Below the pieces are notes generated by a model. That model searched no databases, had not been told where the DNA came from, and was given only the letters and a program-made list of their open reading frames with translations. Shown here piece by piece: positions 23,431 through 32,405 of a DNA stretch of 64,000 nucleotides. This DNA comes from Streptomyces sp. NRRL F-5123 (GTDB lineage: Bacteria; Actinomycetota; Actinomycetes; Streptomycetales; Streptomycetaceae), in the NCBI RefSeq assembly GCF_000721495.1, contig NZ_JOHY01000022.1, forward strand, positions 33,599 to 97,598, read 5' to 3'. Each line of letters starts with the position of its first letter. The first letter of the stretch is position 1. The translations under genes and the position numbers were made by a program.

Positions 23431-26400
23431 GTGCGGGGCAACGACAGCTACCGGGCTGACGACCACCTCTCTCAGTTCGAGGCCGAGATGGAGCGGCTGC
23501 GGACCGAGCGGGGCAAGGCGGTCGATCACGCCGACGACCTCGGCTACCAGGTCGAGGTGCTGCGCGCCAAGCTGCACGAGGCCCGCCGGATGCTCGCCTC
23601 ACGCCCCGCGTACGACAACATCGGCCACCAGGCCGACCAGCTGCTGCGCAACGCCCAGATCCAGGCCGACCAGCTGCGCGCGGACGCCGAGCGCGAGCTG
23701 CGCGAGGCCCGCGCCCAGACCCAGCGCCTCCTCCAGGAGCAGGCCGAGCACCAGGCCCGCTTCGAGGCCGAGTGGCACGCCGAGGCCATCGCCCGGCGCC
23801 GCCAGCTCGACGAGGAGCTGGCCGAGCGGCGGGCCAGCGTCGAGGGCCACGTCAACGAGAACGTGGCGTGGGCCGAGCAGCTGCGCGCCCGCAGCGAGGC
23901 GCAGGCCCGCCGACTGCTGGACGAGACCCGCGCGGAGTCCGAGGCGGCGCTCGCCGCCGCCCGCGCCGAGGCCACCCGGGTCGCCGAGCAGACCAGGGAC
24001 CGGCTCACCGCCGACGCCCAGGCCGCGCGCGCCGAGGCCGAGCAGGTGCTGCGGCGGGCGCGCACGGACGCCGAGCGGCTGCTGACCGCCGCGTCCTCGC
24101 AGGCCCAGGAGGCGACGACCGAGGCCGAGCAGCTGCGCACCAGCAGCCGCAGCGAGTCCGACGAGGCCCGGCAGCGCGCCACCGAGCTGTCCCGGCTCGC
24201 CGAGGAGCGCCTCCGGGAGGCCGACGAGCGGCTGCGGGCGGCGACCGCCGAGGCGGACAAGCTGCGCGAGGAGGCCGCCGCGGGCGCCGCCAAGCGGCTG
24301 GCGGCCGCCGAGGCCGAGATGGAGCAGCGCACCCGGACGGCCAAGGCCGAGATCGCCCGCATGGTGAGCGAGGCGACCAAGGAGGCCGAGACCGCCAAGG
24401 CGGACGCCGAGCAGACCGTCGCCGACGCGCGCGCCGAGGCCGACCGGATCCGTACCGAGGCGCAGGAGACCGCCCGCGCGGCCGCCGCCGAGGACGCGGC
24501 GGCGCAGCTCGCGCAGGCCGCCCGCTCGGCCGAGGAGATCCTGACCAAGGCCTCGGAGGACGCCCGCTCGACCACCAAGGGCGCGAGCGAGGAGGCCGAG
24601 CGCATCCGCAGGGAGGCGCAGGCCGAGGCGGACCGGGTCCGGGGCGAGGCGGAGTCCGCGGCGCAGGAGCTGCGCGGCGCCGCCCAGGACGACACCAAGG
24701 AGTACCGCGCCCGCACCGTCGAGCTGCAGGAGGAGGCCCGGCGGCTGCGCGGCGAGGCCGAGCAGCTGCGGGCCGAGGCGGTCGCCGAGGGCGAGCGGAT
24801 CCGCAGCGAGGCGCGCCGCGAGGCCGTCGGGCAGATCGAGGAGGCCGCCAGCAAGGCGGAGGAGCTGCTGGCCAAGGCCAAGGCGGACGGCGACGAGCAG
24901 CGGCAGAGCGCGGCCGGCGAGGCCGAGCGGATGCGCGCGGAGTCCGTGGAGCGCGCGTCGGCGCTGAACACCAAGGCCGAGGAGGCGCTGCGCACCGCCC
25001 GCGCCGAGGCCGACGAGCTGCGGGCCGAGGCCGAGCGGCAGGGCGCGGCGGTCCGGGAGGCCGCCGAGCAGGCCGCCGCCGAGCTGCGGGCCGAGGGCGA
25101 GACCGTCGTGGCCCGGATGCGCGAGGAGGCCGAGGCCGACCTCGTCCGGCTGCGCGCGGAGGCCGAGACCCGGGTCGGGGCCGCCGAGCAGAATCTGCGG
25201 GAGGCCAGCGCCGAGGCCGACCGGCTGCGCGCGGAGGCCGCCGAGGACGCCGAGCGGGTCCGCCAGGAGACCGCCGAGCGGGTCCGCACCCTGATCGAGC
25301 AGGCCGAGGCCGAGGCCGTACGGCTGCGGGACGAGGCGGCGGCGGACGCGGCGCAGAGCCGGGCCGAGGGCGAGAACGTCGCCCTGCGGGTGCAGGCCGA
25401 CGCGGCCGCGGAGGCCGAGCGCACCCGCGGCGAGGCGCAGGAGACCGCCGACCGGCTGCGGGCCGAGGCGTCCGCAGCGGCCGAGCGGCTGGGCGCGGAG
25501 GCCGCGGAGGCGCTGGCCGGGGCGCAGGAGGAGGCGGCCCGGCGGCGCCGGGCGGCCGAGGAGCACCTGTCGGCCGCGCGGGCCGAGGCCGAGCAGGAGC
25601 GGGCGCGGGCCCGCGAGGAGAGCGAGGAGCTGCTCGCGGCGGCCCGCAAGCGGGTCGAGGACGCGGCCGCGGAGGCCGACCGGCTGTCGGCCGAGGCCGA
25701 GCAGCGGGCCACCGAGCTGGTCGCGGCGGCCGAGCAGACCGCCCAGCAGGTACGGGACGCGGTCGCGAACCTGCACCAGGAGGCCGAGCAGGAGATCGCC
25801 GGGCTACGCTCGGCGGCCGAGCACGCCGCCGAGCGGCTGCGCACCGAGGCGCAGGGCGAGGCGGACCGGCTGCACGCCGACGCCAACTCCGAGCGCGAGC
25901 GCGCCGGGGAGGACGCCGCGCGGCTGCGCCGGGAGGCGCAGGAGGAGTCGGAGGCGGCCAGGTCGCTGGCCGACCGTACGGTCTCGGAGGCGATCGAGGA
26001 GGCCGACCGGCTGCGCGCCGAGGCCCGCGAGGACGCCAACCGGATGCGTACCGACGCCGCCACGCAGGCCGACACGCTGGTCGGCAGGGCGCGCGAGGAG
26101 GCCGAGCGGCTCGGTGCCCAGGCCCGCGCGGGCCTGGCGGAGGCCGAGCAGACCGCGGAGGAGTCGCGGGCCGGCTCGCAGCGCATCCTGGACGAGGCCC
26201 GGGAGGCGGCCAACAAGCGCCGCAGCGAGGCCGCGGAGCAGGCGGACACCCTGGTCGGCAAGGCGCAGGCGGAGGCCAGGAGGCTCGCGGAGGCCGCGGA
26301 GGAGCAGGCGGACACCCTGGTCGCGGCGGCCCGCGCGGAGGCCGAGCGGCTGGTCAGCGAGGCGACCGCCGAGGGCAACGGCATGGTCGAGCGGGCCCGT

Positions 26401-26994
26401 ACGGACGCCGACACGCTGCTCGGCGAGGCCCGCCGGGACGCCACGGTGATCCGCGAGCGCACCGACGAGCTGCGGCAGCGGGTGGAGTCCGAGGTGGAGG
26501 CGCTGCACGACCGCTCCCGCAAGGAGGCCGCCGAGGCGATGCGGGTGGTCGGCGAGCGGGTCGACAAGCTGGTGGCGGCGGCGACCGAGCAGCTGCGGGA
26601 GGCCGAGCAGAAGGCCGCCGAGATCAAGTCGACCGCGACGTCCGAGGCCAGCAAGGTCCGGATCGCCGCGGTGAAGAAGGTCGAGGGCCTGCTCAAGGAG
26701 GCCGAGCAGAAGAAGGCCGAGTCCGAGCGCGAGGCCGAGCGGGTCAAGTCGGAGGCGCGCGCCGAGGCAGCGCACATCGTGGAGCAGGGCCGCCGCGAGC
26801 TGGAGACGCTGTCGCGCCGCCGCGAGGACATCAACGCGGAGATCGGCCGGGTGCAGGACGTCCTGGCCGCGCTGGAGCAGTTCGAGGCTCCGGGTGGCGC
26901 GGGCAAATCACCGAAGAGTACGGTCTCGGCTGGAGCCTCCACCGGTCCCACCAGGTCAGGTGGCAAGCGCAGCGACGATCAGCCACTCGATTGA
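23431..26994 (+). CDS. scy: Scy, giant coiled-coil scaffold of the hyphal-tip polarisome
   Basis: About 1187 residues, almost entirely coiled coil. GTG 23431 gives VRGNDSYRADDHLSQF, matching the conserved Scy opening; the 28 codons before it look non-coding. Residues 12-60 (FEAEMERLRTERGKAV, LGYQVEVLRAKLHEARR) resemble DivIVA-like tip proteins. The rest repeats Ala/Glu/Arg-rich blocks such as AEADRLRAEA hundreds of times, ending with the conserved SRRREDINAEIGRVQDVL and a disordered Gly/Ser/Lys tail. In S. coelicolor Scy (over 1300 residues as I recall) organises DivIVA and FilP at growing tips. Here it is shorter, which fits repeat loss. filP follows 105 bases downstream. Confidence 0.95.
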   Translation: MRGNDSYRADDHLSQFEAEMERLRTERGKAVDHADDLGYQVEVLRAKLHEARRMLASRPAYDNIGHQADQLLRNAQIQADQLRADAERELREARAQTQRLLQEQAEHQARFEAEWHAEAIARRRQLDEELAERRASVEGHVNENVAWAEQLRARSEAQARRLLDETRAESEAALAAARAEATRVAEQTRDRLTADAQAARAEAEQVLRRARTDAERLLTAASSQAQEATTEAEQLRTSSRSESDEARQRATELSRLAEERLREADERLRAATAEADKLREEAAAGAAKRLAAAEAEMEQRTRTAKAEIARMVSEATKEAETAKADAEQTVADARAEADRIRTEAQETARAAAAEDAAAQLAQAARSAEEILTKASEDARSTTKGASEEAERIRREAQAEADRVRGEAESAAQELRGAAQDDTKEYRARTVELQEEARRLRGEAEQLRAEAVAEGERIRSEARREAVGQIEEAASKAEELLAKAKADGDEQRQSAAGEAERMRAESVERASALNTKAEEALRTARAEADELRAEAERQGAAVREAAEQAAAELRAEGETVVARMREEAEADLVRLRAEAETRVGAAEQNLREASAEADRLRAEAAEDAERVRQETAERVRTLIEQAEAEAVRLRDEAAADAAQSRAEGENVALRVQADAAAEAERTRGEAQETADRLRAEASAAAERLGAEAAEALAGAQEEAARRRRAAEEHLSAARAEAEQERARAREESEELLAAARKRVEDAAAEADRLSAEAEQRATELVAAAEQTAQQVRDAVANLHQEAEQEIAGLRSAAEHAAERLRTEAQGEADRLHADANSERERAGEDAARLRREAQEESEAARSLADRTVSEAIEEADRLRAEAREDANRMRTDAATQADTLVGRAREEAERLGAQARAGLAEAEQTAEESRAGSQRILDEAREAANKRRSEAAEQADTLVGKAQAEARRLAEAAEEQADTLVAAARAEAERLVSEATAEGNGMVERARTDADTLLGEARRDATVIRERTDELRQRVESEVEALHDRSRKEAAEAMRVVGERVDKLVAAATEQLREAEQKAAEIKSTATSEASKVRIAAVKKVEGLLKEAEQKKAESEREAERVKSEARAEAAHIVEQGRRELETLSRRREDINAEIGRVQDVLAALEQFEAPGGAGKSPKSTVSAGASTGPTRSGGKRSDDQPLD

Positions 26995-27026
26995 GCGCAC
27001 ATTCTCCATGCCGAATGCGCAATGGC

Positions 27027-27056
27027 TCGGTGACACGCCGCAAAGCCCCCTAGGAT
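27027..27056 (+). promoter_or_regulatory. candidate filP promoter
   Basis: TAGGAT (27051-27056) is a good -10 hexamer 43 bases before the filP start; TCGGTG (27027-27032), 18 bases upstream, is a weak -35 candidate. Prediction from sequence only. Confidence 0.35.
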
Positions 27057-27099
27057 TCCCTCTATCACCTCACCGGTCTGAATCATCGACAGGAACCCC

Positions 27100-28035
27100 A
27101 TGAGCGACACTTCCTCTCCCTTCGGCTTCGAGCTCGTGCGTCGCGGATACGACCGCGGACAGGTGGACGACCGCATCACCAAACTCGTCGCCGACCGTGA
27201 CAGCGCGCTGACCCGGATCGGCGCTCTGGAGAAGCGCATCGAGGAACTCCACCTCGAAACCCAGAACGCCGCGGCTCAGGTGAACGACGCCGAGCCCTCG
27301 TACGCCGGTCTCGGCGCCCGGGTCGAGAAGATCCTGCGGCTCGCCGAGGAGGAGGCCAAGGACCTCCGCGAGGAGGCCCGCCGGGCCGCCGAACAGCACC
27401 GCGAGCTGGCCGAGTCGGCCGCCGCCCAGGTGCGCAACGACGCCGAGGCGTTCGCGTCCGACCGCAAGGCCAAGGCCGAGGACGAGGGCGCGCGGATCGT
27501 CGAGAAGGCCAAGGGCGACGCCGCCAACCTGCGCGGCGACGCGCAGAAGGACGCTCAGGCCAAGCGCGAGGAAGCCGACGCGCTGTTCGAGGAGACCCGC
27601 GCCAAGGCCGCCCAGGCCGCCGCGGACTTCGAGACCAACCTGGCCAAGCGCCGCGAGCAGTCCGAGCGCGACCTGGCGTCGCGTCAGGCGAAGGCGGAGA
27701 AGCGCCTGGCGGAGATCGAGCACCGCGCCGAGCAGCTGCGCCTGGAGGCCGAGAAGCTGCGCACCGACGCCGAGCGCCGCGCCCGCCAGACGGTGGAGAC
27801 CGCGCAGCGGCAGTCCGAGGACATCGTCGCGGACGCCAACGCGAAGGCCGACCGGATCCGCAGCGAGTCCGAGCGCGAGCTGGCGGCGCTCACCAACCGC
27901 CGCGACAGCATCAACGCGCAGCTGACCAACGTCCGCGAGATGCTGGCGACGCTGACCGGTGCGGCGGTCGCCGCGGCGACCACCCCGGACGACGAGCCGA
28001 TCTCCCGCAGCGTCCCGGCGCAGCAGTCCCGCTGA
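27100..28035 (+). CDS. filP: FilP, cytoskeletal coiled-coil protein
   Basis: A 311-residue protein with the recognisable FilP beginning MSDTSSPFGFELVRRGYDRG, an N-terminal segment related to DivIVA (FELVRRGYDRGQVDDRI). A short break around 65-75 (EPSYAGLGAR) is followed by a long coiled coil to about 285, rich in Ala/Glu/Lys/Arg heptads, and a short disordered tail. S. coelicolor FilP forms filaments or networks that stiffen subapical hyphae and interacts with Scy and DivIVA. Its length is that of the family. GGAACCCC before the ATG is a modest ribosome site. A strong terminator follows, so the ABC genes downstream are a separate unit. Confidence 0.95.
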   Translation: MSDTSSPFGFELVRRGYDRGQVDDRITKLVADRDSALTRIGALEKRIEELHLETQNAAAQVNDAEPSYAGLGARVEKILRLAEEEAKDLREEARRAAEQHRELAESAAAQVRNDAEAFASDRKAKAEDEGARIVEKAKGDAANLRGDAQKDAQAKREEADALFEETRAKAAQAAADFETNLAKRREQSERDLASRQAKAEKRLAEIEHRAEQLRLEAEKLRTDAERRARQTVETAQRQSEDIVADANAKADRIRSESERELAALTNRRDSINAQLTNVREMLATLTGAAVAAATTPDDEPISRSVPAQQSR

Positions 28036-28107
28036 CCCGGCCGTTACCGGCAGGCGGGCGGCACCCCCGTTCGCCCCGCACGCCGGAACCCCGAAGGCAA
28101 CCCCTAT

Positions 28108-28146
28108 TCCGGAGCCCCCGCGCCCAAACGGTGCGGGGGCTCCGGA
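28108..28146 (+). terminator. strong terminator after filP
   Basis: TCCGGAGCCCCCGC (28108-28121) pairs perfectly with GCGGGGGCTCCGGA (28133-28146): a 14-bp stem with an 11-base loop. It ends 21 bases before the next start codon. Confidence 0.85.
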
Positions 28147-28167
28147 GTATCTTGCTAGCCTCGGGCC

Positions 28168-29229
28168 ATGATTGAGTTGCAGGGGCTCACGAAGCGGTAC
28201 GGGGACAAGACCGCAGTCGACCATCTGACCTTCACCGTGCGGCCCGGCGTGGTGACCGGTTTTCTCGGGCCCAACGGAGCGGGCAAGTCCACCACGATGC
28301 GGATGCTGCTGGGTCTCGACTCGCCGACCAGCGGCGACGTCCGGATCGACGGCAAGCACTACGCACAGCTCAGTGAGCCCCTCAAGCACATCGGGGCGCT
28401 GCTCGACGCCAAGTCGATCCACGGCGGGCGCACCGCGTACAACCACCTGCTGTGCATCGCGCAGTCCAACCGCATCCCCACCCGCCGGGTGAGCGAGGTG
28501 CTGGAGACGGTGGGCCTGACCGCGGTCGCCCGCAAGCGCTCCAAGGGGTTCTCCCTCGGCATGGGGCAGCGGCTGGGCATCGCGGCGGCGCTGCTCGGCG
28601 ACCCGGAGATCCTGATGTTCGACGAGCCGGTCAACGGGCTCGACCCGGAGGGCATCCACTGGATCCGGAACCTGATGAAGGGGCTCGCGGCGCAGGGCCG
28701 TACGGTCTTCGTCTCCAGCCATCTGATGAGCGAGATGGCGCTGACCGCCGAGCACCTCATCGTCATCGGGCGCGGCCGGCTGCTCGCGGACACCTCGATG
28801 GCGGACTTCATCGAGCGCAACTCCCGCTCCTACGTCCGGGTGCGCACCCCGCAGCCCGAACGCCTCAAGGACCTGCTGGCGGAGGCCGGGCACGCCGCCG
28901 TGGCCGCCCCGGACGGCGCCTTCGAGGTCACCGGGACGGAGGCCGCGCAGCTCGGTGAACTCGCGGCCGAGCACCAGGTGGTGCTGCACGAACTGAGCCC
29001 GCAGCGGGCGTCGTTGGAGGAAGCCTTCATGCAGCTGACCGCCGAGTCGGTCGAATACCACGCGCACGGCGCCGTGACGCCGGGCGCGCCGGTGCCGCCC
29101 GCCCAGCCCGGACAGCCGGCCGCGGCCCCGCCACCGGGAGCCCGACCGGGAGCGCAGCCGGGTGCGCAGGGCGAGGGGCAGCAGTGGGGCTCCGAGTGGC
29201 GCAACTCCGGCTCCGGAAAGGGGCGCTGA
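28168..29229 (+). CDS. ABC transporter ATP-binding protein
   Basis: A 353-residue ATPase: Walker A GPNGAGKSTTMRM (about 34-46), signature FSLGMGQR, Walker B EILMFDEPVNGLD, D-loop, and the switch His in VSSHLMSE. A regulatory C-terminal domain (about 215-300) is followed by a Pro/Gly/Ala/Gln-rich tail of some 50 residues that does not belong to the fold. TAGCCT lies 6 bases before the ATG, so the message may be leaderless. The permease gene follows after one base. Lipid, antibiotic or bacteriocin export is typical for this two-gene design; the substrate is unknown. Confidence 0.92.
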   Translation: MIELQGLTKRYGDKTAVDHLTFTVRPGVVTGFLGPNGAGKSTTMRMLLGLDSPTSGDVRIDGKHYAQLSEPLKHIGALLDAKSIHGGRTAYNHLLCIAQSNRIPTRRVSEVLETVGLTAVARKRSKGFSLGMGQRLGIAAALLGDPEILMFDEPVNGLDPEGIHWIRNLMKGLAAQGRTVFVSSHLMSEMALTAEHLIVIGRGRLLADTSMADFIERNSRSYVRVRTPQPERLKDLLAEAGHAAVAAPDGAFEVTGTEAAQLGELAAEHQVVLHELSPQRASLEEAFMQLTAESVEYHAHGAVTPGAPVPPAQPGQPAAAPPPGARPGAQPGAQGEGQQWGSEWRNSGSGKGR

Positions 29230-29230
29230 C

Positions 29231-30004
29231 ATGGCTGCGCCTTCCGCCGTCCTGCTCTCGGAGTGGACGAAGATCCGCTCGGTCCGCTCGACCATCTGGA
29301 CGCTCGTCCTGTCCTTCCTGATGACCGTCGCTCTCGGCTCGATCATCTGCCTGGTGTTCAACAACACCTGGGATTCGCTGTCCTCGCACGACCAGGCGAC
29401 CTTCGACCCGACCGCGACCGGCTTCGCCGGGATGCAGCTCGGCCAGCTCGCGCTGATCGTCTTCGGGGTGCTGGTCATCGCCAGCGAGTACAGCACCGGC
29501 ATGATCCGCACCTCGCTCGCCGCGGTGCCGCAGCGCAGCGCCTTCTACGCCAGCAAGGTCGCGGTGGCGGGCGGGCTGGCCCTGGTGGCGTCGATGGCCA
29601 CCAGCTTCGTGGTGTTCTTCCTCGGCCAGGCGCTGCTGGGCTCGCACAAGGCGAAGATCAGCGACCCGGGCGTGCTGCGCGCGGTCGTCGGCGCCGGGAT
29701 CTACTCGACGCTGCTGGTGCTGCTGTGCGTGGGAGCCGCCGCGATACTGCGCAGCCCGATGCTGAGCCTGGGCATCCTGATGCCGTTCTTCTTCCTGGTC
29801 TCGCCGATCCTCGCGGCGGTGCCGAAGGTGAAGTCGGTCGCCCACTACTTCCCCGACCAGGCCGGCCAGCAGGTCGTACGGGTCGTGACGACCAACGACG
29901 AGCACCTGTCGTACGGCCCGTGGGGCGGTATCGGCATCATGGCGCTGTGGGTCCTGGCGGCCCTGATCGGCGGCTACGTCGTGCTGCGCCAGCGCGACGC
30001 CTGA
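29231..30004 (+). CDS. ABC transporter permease (ABC-2 type)
   Basis: A 257-residue permease starting at ATG 29231, one base after the ATPase stop, so the pair is coupled. The N-terminus LLSEWTKIRSVRSTIWTLV is the classic ABC-2/YhaP-type permease opening (SEWTKLRS). About six transmembrane helices follow, with IASEYSTGMIRTSLAAVP in the cytoplasmic loop, a hallmark of the family. It should form a homodimer with the ATPase. The gene converges on the small zinc-motif gene 21 bases away. Confidence 0.92.
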   Translation: MAAPSAVLLSEWTKIRSVRSTIWTLVLSFLMTVALGSIICLVFNNTWDSLSSHDQATFDPTATGFAGMQLGQLALIVFGVLVIASEYSTGMIRTSLAAVPQRSAFYASKVAVAGGLALVASMATSFVVFFLGQALLGSHKAKISDPGVLRAVVGAGIYSTLLVLLCVGAAAILRSPMLSLGILMPFFFLVSPILAAVPKVKSVAHYFPDQAGQQVVRVVTTNDEHLSYGPWGGIGIMALWVLAALIGGYVVLRQRDA

Positions 30005-30025
30005 GAGCCGGCGTCCGGCCCGGGG

Positions 30026-30358
30026 TCAGTACCGGGGCGCGTTACGGGACCGCTGCACCTTGCTGGTGCGGCGGTCCCGCGCGTTCCAGCACGCGCGGTG
30101 CCAGTGCCGCCGGTCGTCGAGCCCGTCGTACTCGCGCCAGGCCACCACGTGCCCGACGCCGGGCGGGATCTCCTGGTCGCAGCCGGGGCAGCGGTAGTGC
30201 TTGGCGGACGCCGAGCCGGCGATGGGCCGCACCACCCACTCCTCCCCCTGCCACTCCACGGTGCCGGCACCGCCGACCCCGGACTCCTGGCTGCGCTCCG
30301 CGGGGCGCTGGGCGCCGTGCGGGCGGTTGCGTCGCGGCGACACGGGACACCTCGCCAT
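30026..30358 (-). CDS. small HNH-like/zinc-motif protein
   Basis: A 110-residue basic protein from ATG 30358 (MARCPVSPRRNRPHG). Residues 45-110 carry YRCPGCDQEI (CxxC), GHVVAW and HWHRACWNARDRR, giving a CxxC...H..H...C set that looks like a treble-clef or HNH-type zinc site, followed by an Arg-rich C-terminus (SKVQRSRNAPRY). The first 35 residues are disordered and basic. Proteins like this are conserved in Streptomyces beside this ABC transporter and nucS; some are misannotated as ATP/GTP-binding. Nucleic-acid binding is likely, nuclease activity uncertain. Confidence 0.75.
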   Translation of the reverse strand: MARCPVSPRRNRPHGAQRPAERSQESGVGGAGTVEWQGEEWVVRPIAGSASAKHYRCPGCDQEIPPGVGHVVAWREYDGLDDRRHWHRACWNARDRRTSKVQRSRNAPRY

Positions 30359-30490
30359 CTGCTGGCTTCGCGGACGGCATCCAGGGTACGCGCCGGGGGT
30401 CCGCAGGCCCGAAACACAGGGGTACGCGGCCACTCCTACGGGTGGATCCGCCGTCCTGCTGCCGAAAATCATGAAATCGCCGCCGAAAGC

Positions 30491-30510
30491 CGTGCCTTTG
30501 GCACGTGCCA
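30491..30510. promoter_or_regulatory. inverted repeats upstream of the LLM oxidoreductase
   Basis: TGGCACGTGCCA (30499-30510) is a perfect 12-bp palindrome, and CGTGCC-TTT-GGCACG (30491-30505) overlaps it as a 6-bp hairpin. They lie in the 259-bp divergent spacer between the zinc-motif gene and the oxidoreductase gene. An operator is plausible. Confidence 0.4.
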
Positions 30511-30617
30511 GACGTTAGGCAGGGAGTCGGGACAGGACGGTCCCGGCGTCCATCCGGCGGGCCGCGAAGGGCCCCAGCAGGCCCGTGCCGCCGCCGAAGG
30601 CGAGGGAGGAGCGGGCG

Positions 30618-31643
30618 ATGCGACTGGGGGCGTTCGTGCTCGCGGCTCAGTTTCCCGGGCAGGGCCAGGCCGAGCCGCTGCACCGGGCGATATCGACGGC
30701 CGAGGCCGCCGAGGCGGCGGGGCTCGACGCGGTGTGGCTGGCCGAGCACCACTTCGTGCCGTACGGGGTGTGCCCGTCGGCCGTGACGCTCGCCGCGCTG
30801 CTGCTCGGCAGGACGCGGCGGCTTTCCGTCGGCACCGCGGTGAGCGTGCTGCCGACCGCGCACCCGGTGGCGCTCGGCGAGCAGGCCGCGCTGCTGCACC
30901 TCGTCTCCGGCGGGCGCTTCACCCTCGGCGTGGGGCGCGGCGGCCCGTGGATCGACCTGGAGGTCTTCGGCGCCGGCCGGGCCGCGTACGAGAGCGGCTT
31001 CCCCGAATCCCTCGACCTGCTGCTGCGCTGGCTGCGCGAGCCGGCGGTGGCCGGGGCGGGGCCGCGCTACACCTTCCGCGAGGTGGCCGTGGTGCCGCGG
31101 CCGGACGAGCTGGAGGAGCCGCGGGGGCCGGAGGTGGTGGTGGCCTGCACGTCGCCGGGCACGGTACGGCTGGCGGCCGAACGCTGCCTGCCCATGCTGC
31201 TGGGCATGCACTGCGGGGACGACGACAAGGCCGCGATGGTCGCCCTGTGGCGGCGCACGGCCCTGGAGGCAGGCCATCCGCCGGACGCCGTCGCGGCCGC
31301 GGGGCACGTCTCCGCGGGCGTCGCGCAGATCGCCGACACCCGCGCCGACGCCGCCGAGACGCTGCGCAAGGCCATGCCTGGCTGGCTCCAGCGGGGCCTC
31401 GCCGCGCACCGCACCGTCGACGGCGGCCCCCGCACCATGCGCGACCCGCTCGGCTACACCGACCTGCTGTGCGCCCTGCACCCGGTGGGCCCGCCGCGGC
31501 TGTGCGCCGACCGGCTCGCGGCAACGGCCGCGCGCACCGGCATCACCCGCTTCGCCCTGCTCGTCGAGGGCTCGGGAGACCTCGACGCCACGCTGCAGAA
31601 CGTGGCCCGCCTCGGCGCCGACGTCCTCCCGGAACTGGCCTGA
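30618..31643 (+). CDS. LLM class flavin-dependent oxidoreductase
   Basis: A 341-residue luciferase-like monooxygenase from ATG 30618 with GGAGGAG upstream. The TIM-barrel features are clear: RLGAFVLAAQFPGQG, GLDAVWLAEHHFVPYG (the AEHH motif), LLLGRTRRLSVGTAVSVLP, and PVALGEQAALLHLVSGGRF-TLGVGRGGPW. It likely uses FMNH2 or F420; F420 is common in actinobacteria, but cofactor choice is not readable here. Single gene with its own upstream palindrome. Substrate unknown. Confidence 0.88.
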   Translation: MRLGAFVLAAQFPGQGQAEPLHRAISTAEAAEAAGLDAVWLAEHHFVPYGVCPSAVTLAALLLGRTRRLSVGTAVSVLPTAHPVALGEQAALLHLVSGGRFTLGVGRGGPWIDLEVFGAGRAAYESGFPESLDLLLRWLREPAVAGAGPRYTFREVAVVPRPDELEEPRGPEVVVACTSPGTVRLAAERCLPMLLGMHCGDDDKAAMVALWRRTALEAGHPPDAVAAAGHVSAGVAQIADTRADAAETLRKAMPGWLQRGLAAHRTVDGGPRTMRDPLGYTDLLCALHPVGPPRLCADRLAATAARTGITRFALLVEGSGDLDATLQNVARLGADVLPELA

Positions 31644-31693
31644 TCTCACATGCGTTCGGCCCGTTACGGGAGCACGCCGTCGCCGGGTGCGGG

Positions 31694-32086
31694 TCAGCAG
31701 TCGCGCAGTTCCGGGGACTGGTTCAGCACCTGCGAGCGGACCGAGGTGAAGTCGGCGTAACCGGGTCCGTCCCCCGCGTCCGGCGGGAAGACCGCCACCC
31801 GGTGGCAGTTCTGGAAGGCCAGGCGCACCCCGAAGTGCCGCTGCAGCGCCCCGCGTATCGCGTCACTGGCCATGGCGCGCAGCAACTGGCCGCGCTCCTT
31901 CTCGCTGGACGGCGGCACGAGGTTGTCGGCGAACTCCCCGCCGTCCACCTTGAGCTGTGCCACCAGCGAGCTGACCAGCTCCCACGCGTAGGGAAGGGAC
32001 GTCCTGACGCAGTCGACGAATTCCTGCTCGTCGACCTCGCCTCGCTCGGCCTGTTCGAGGAGGGCCGGAGAGACGTCGAGCGACAT
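31694..32086 (-). CDS. SCO5389 family protein (conserved, function unknown)
   Basis: A 130-residue acidic protein from ATG 32086 with AGGAG five bases upstream. It begins MSLDVSPALLEQAERGEVDE and ends RSQVLNQSPELRDC. It is soluble, alpha/beta in character, with no signal or membrane segment. I recognise it as the protein conserved in Streptomyces beside nucS (SCO5389 in S. coelicolor, from memory). No domain with known activity is seen. It is divergent from nucS across 319 bases and converges on the oxidoreductase gene. Confidence 0.75.
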   Translation of the reverse strand: MSLDVSPALLEQAERGEVDEQEFVDCVRTSLPYAWELVSSLVAQLKVDGGEFADNLVPPSSEKERGQLLRAMASDAIRGALQRHFGVRLAFQNCHRVAVFPPDAGDGPGYADFTSVRSQVLNQSPELRDC

Positions 32087-32405
32087 GGGTACTCCTCTCG
32101 TGACCCCGTGAACGCACGGGGCCGTACGGACGGGATCCGGAGGTCCGGCGGCGGCATTGCCCCCACCTCGCCTCCGGGGTCCCACCGTAGGGTTCGGCGG
32201 CTGCCCGCACCAGGAGGTAGCACCCACAACCGGCCATTTTTCGGCCCCGGCGCGTAGTCGGCCGAACTCGTACGGTGCGGCTCGCCCCTGTCACGTGCCA
32301 GACGCCTGCAGCGGGCTCGCGGGGTCCACCGGGGGCGCTGCCGGGGTCCCCCCGGGGGGCTCCCGAATCGCGGACGCGGGGCTGTCTTTAGTAGCGTGGC
32401 CCACC
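32087..32405. other. 319-bp divergent spacer before nucS
   Basis: GC-rich, no gene. The nucS side contains TAGCGT (32392-32397), 8 bases before the ATG, suggesting a near-leaderless message. CACGTGCCAGACG at 32286-32298 also occurs at 30502-30514 upstream of the oxidoreductase. No strong palindrome is seen here. Confidence 0.45.

Noticed and set aside
23544..26966. An open frame of about 1140 codons antisense to scy, and another +1-frame ORF of about 1090 codons over the same DNA
   Set aside because: Both are composition shadows of the Ala/Glu/Arg coiled-coil gene: the antisense frame reads Ser/Ala/Arg-rich and the other Arg/Gly-rich, with no domains, no ribosome sites, and no codon-position GC bias of their own.
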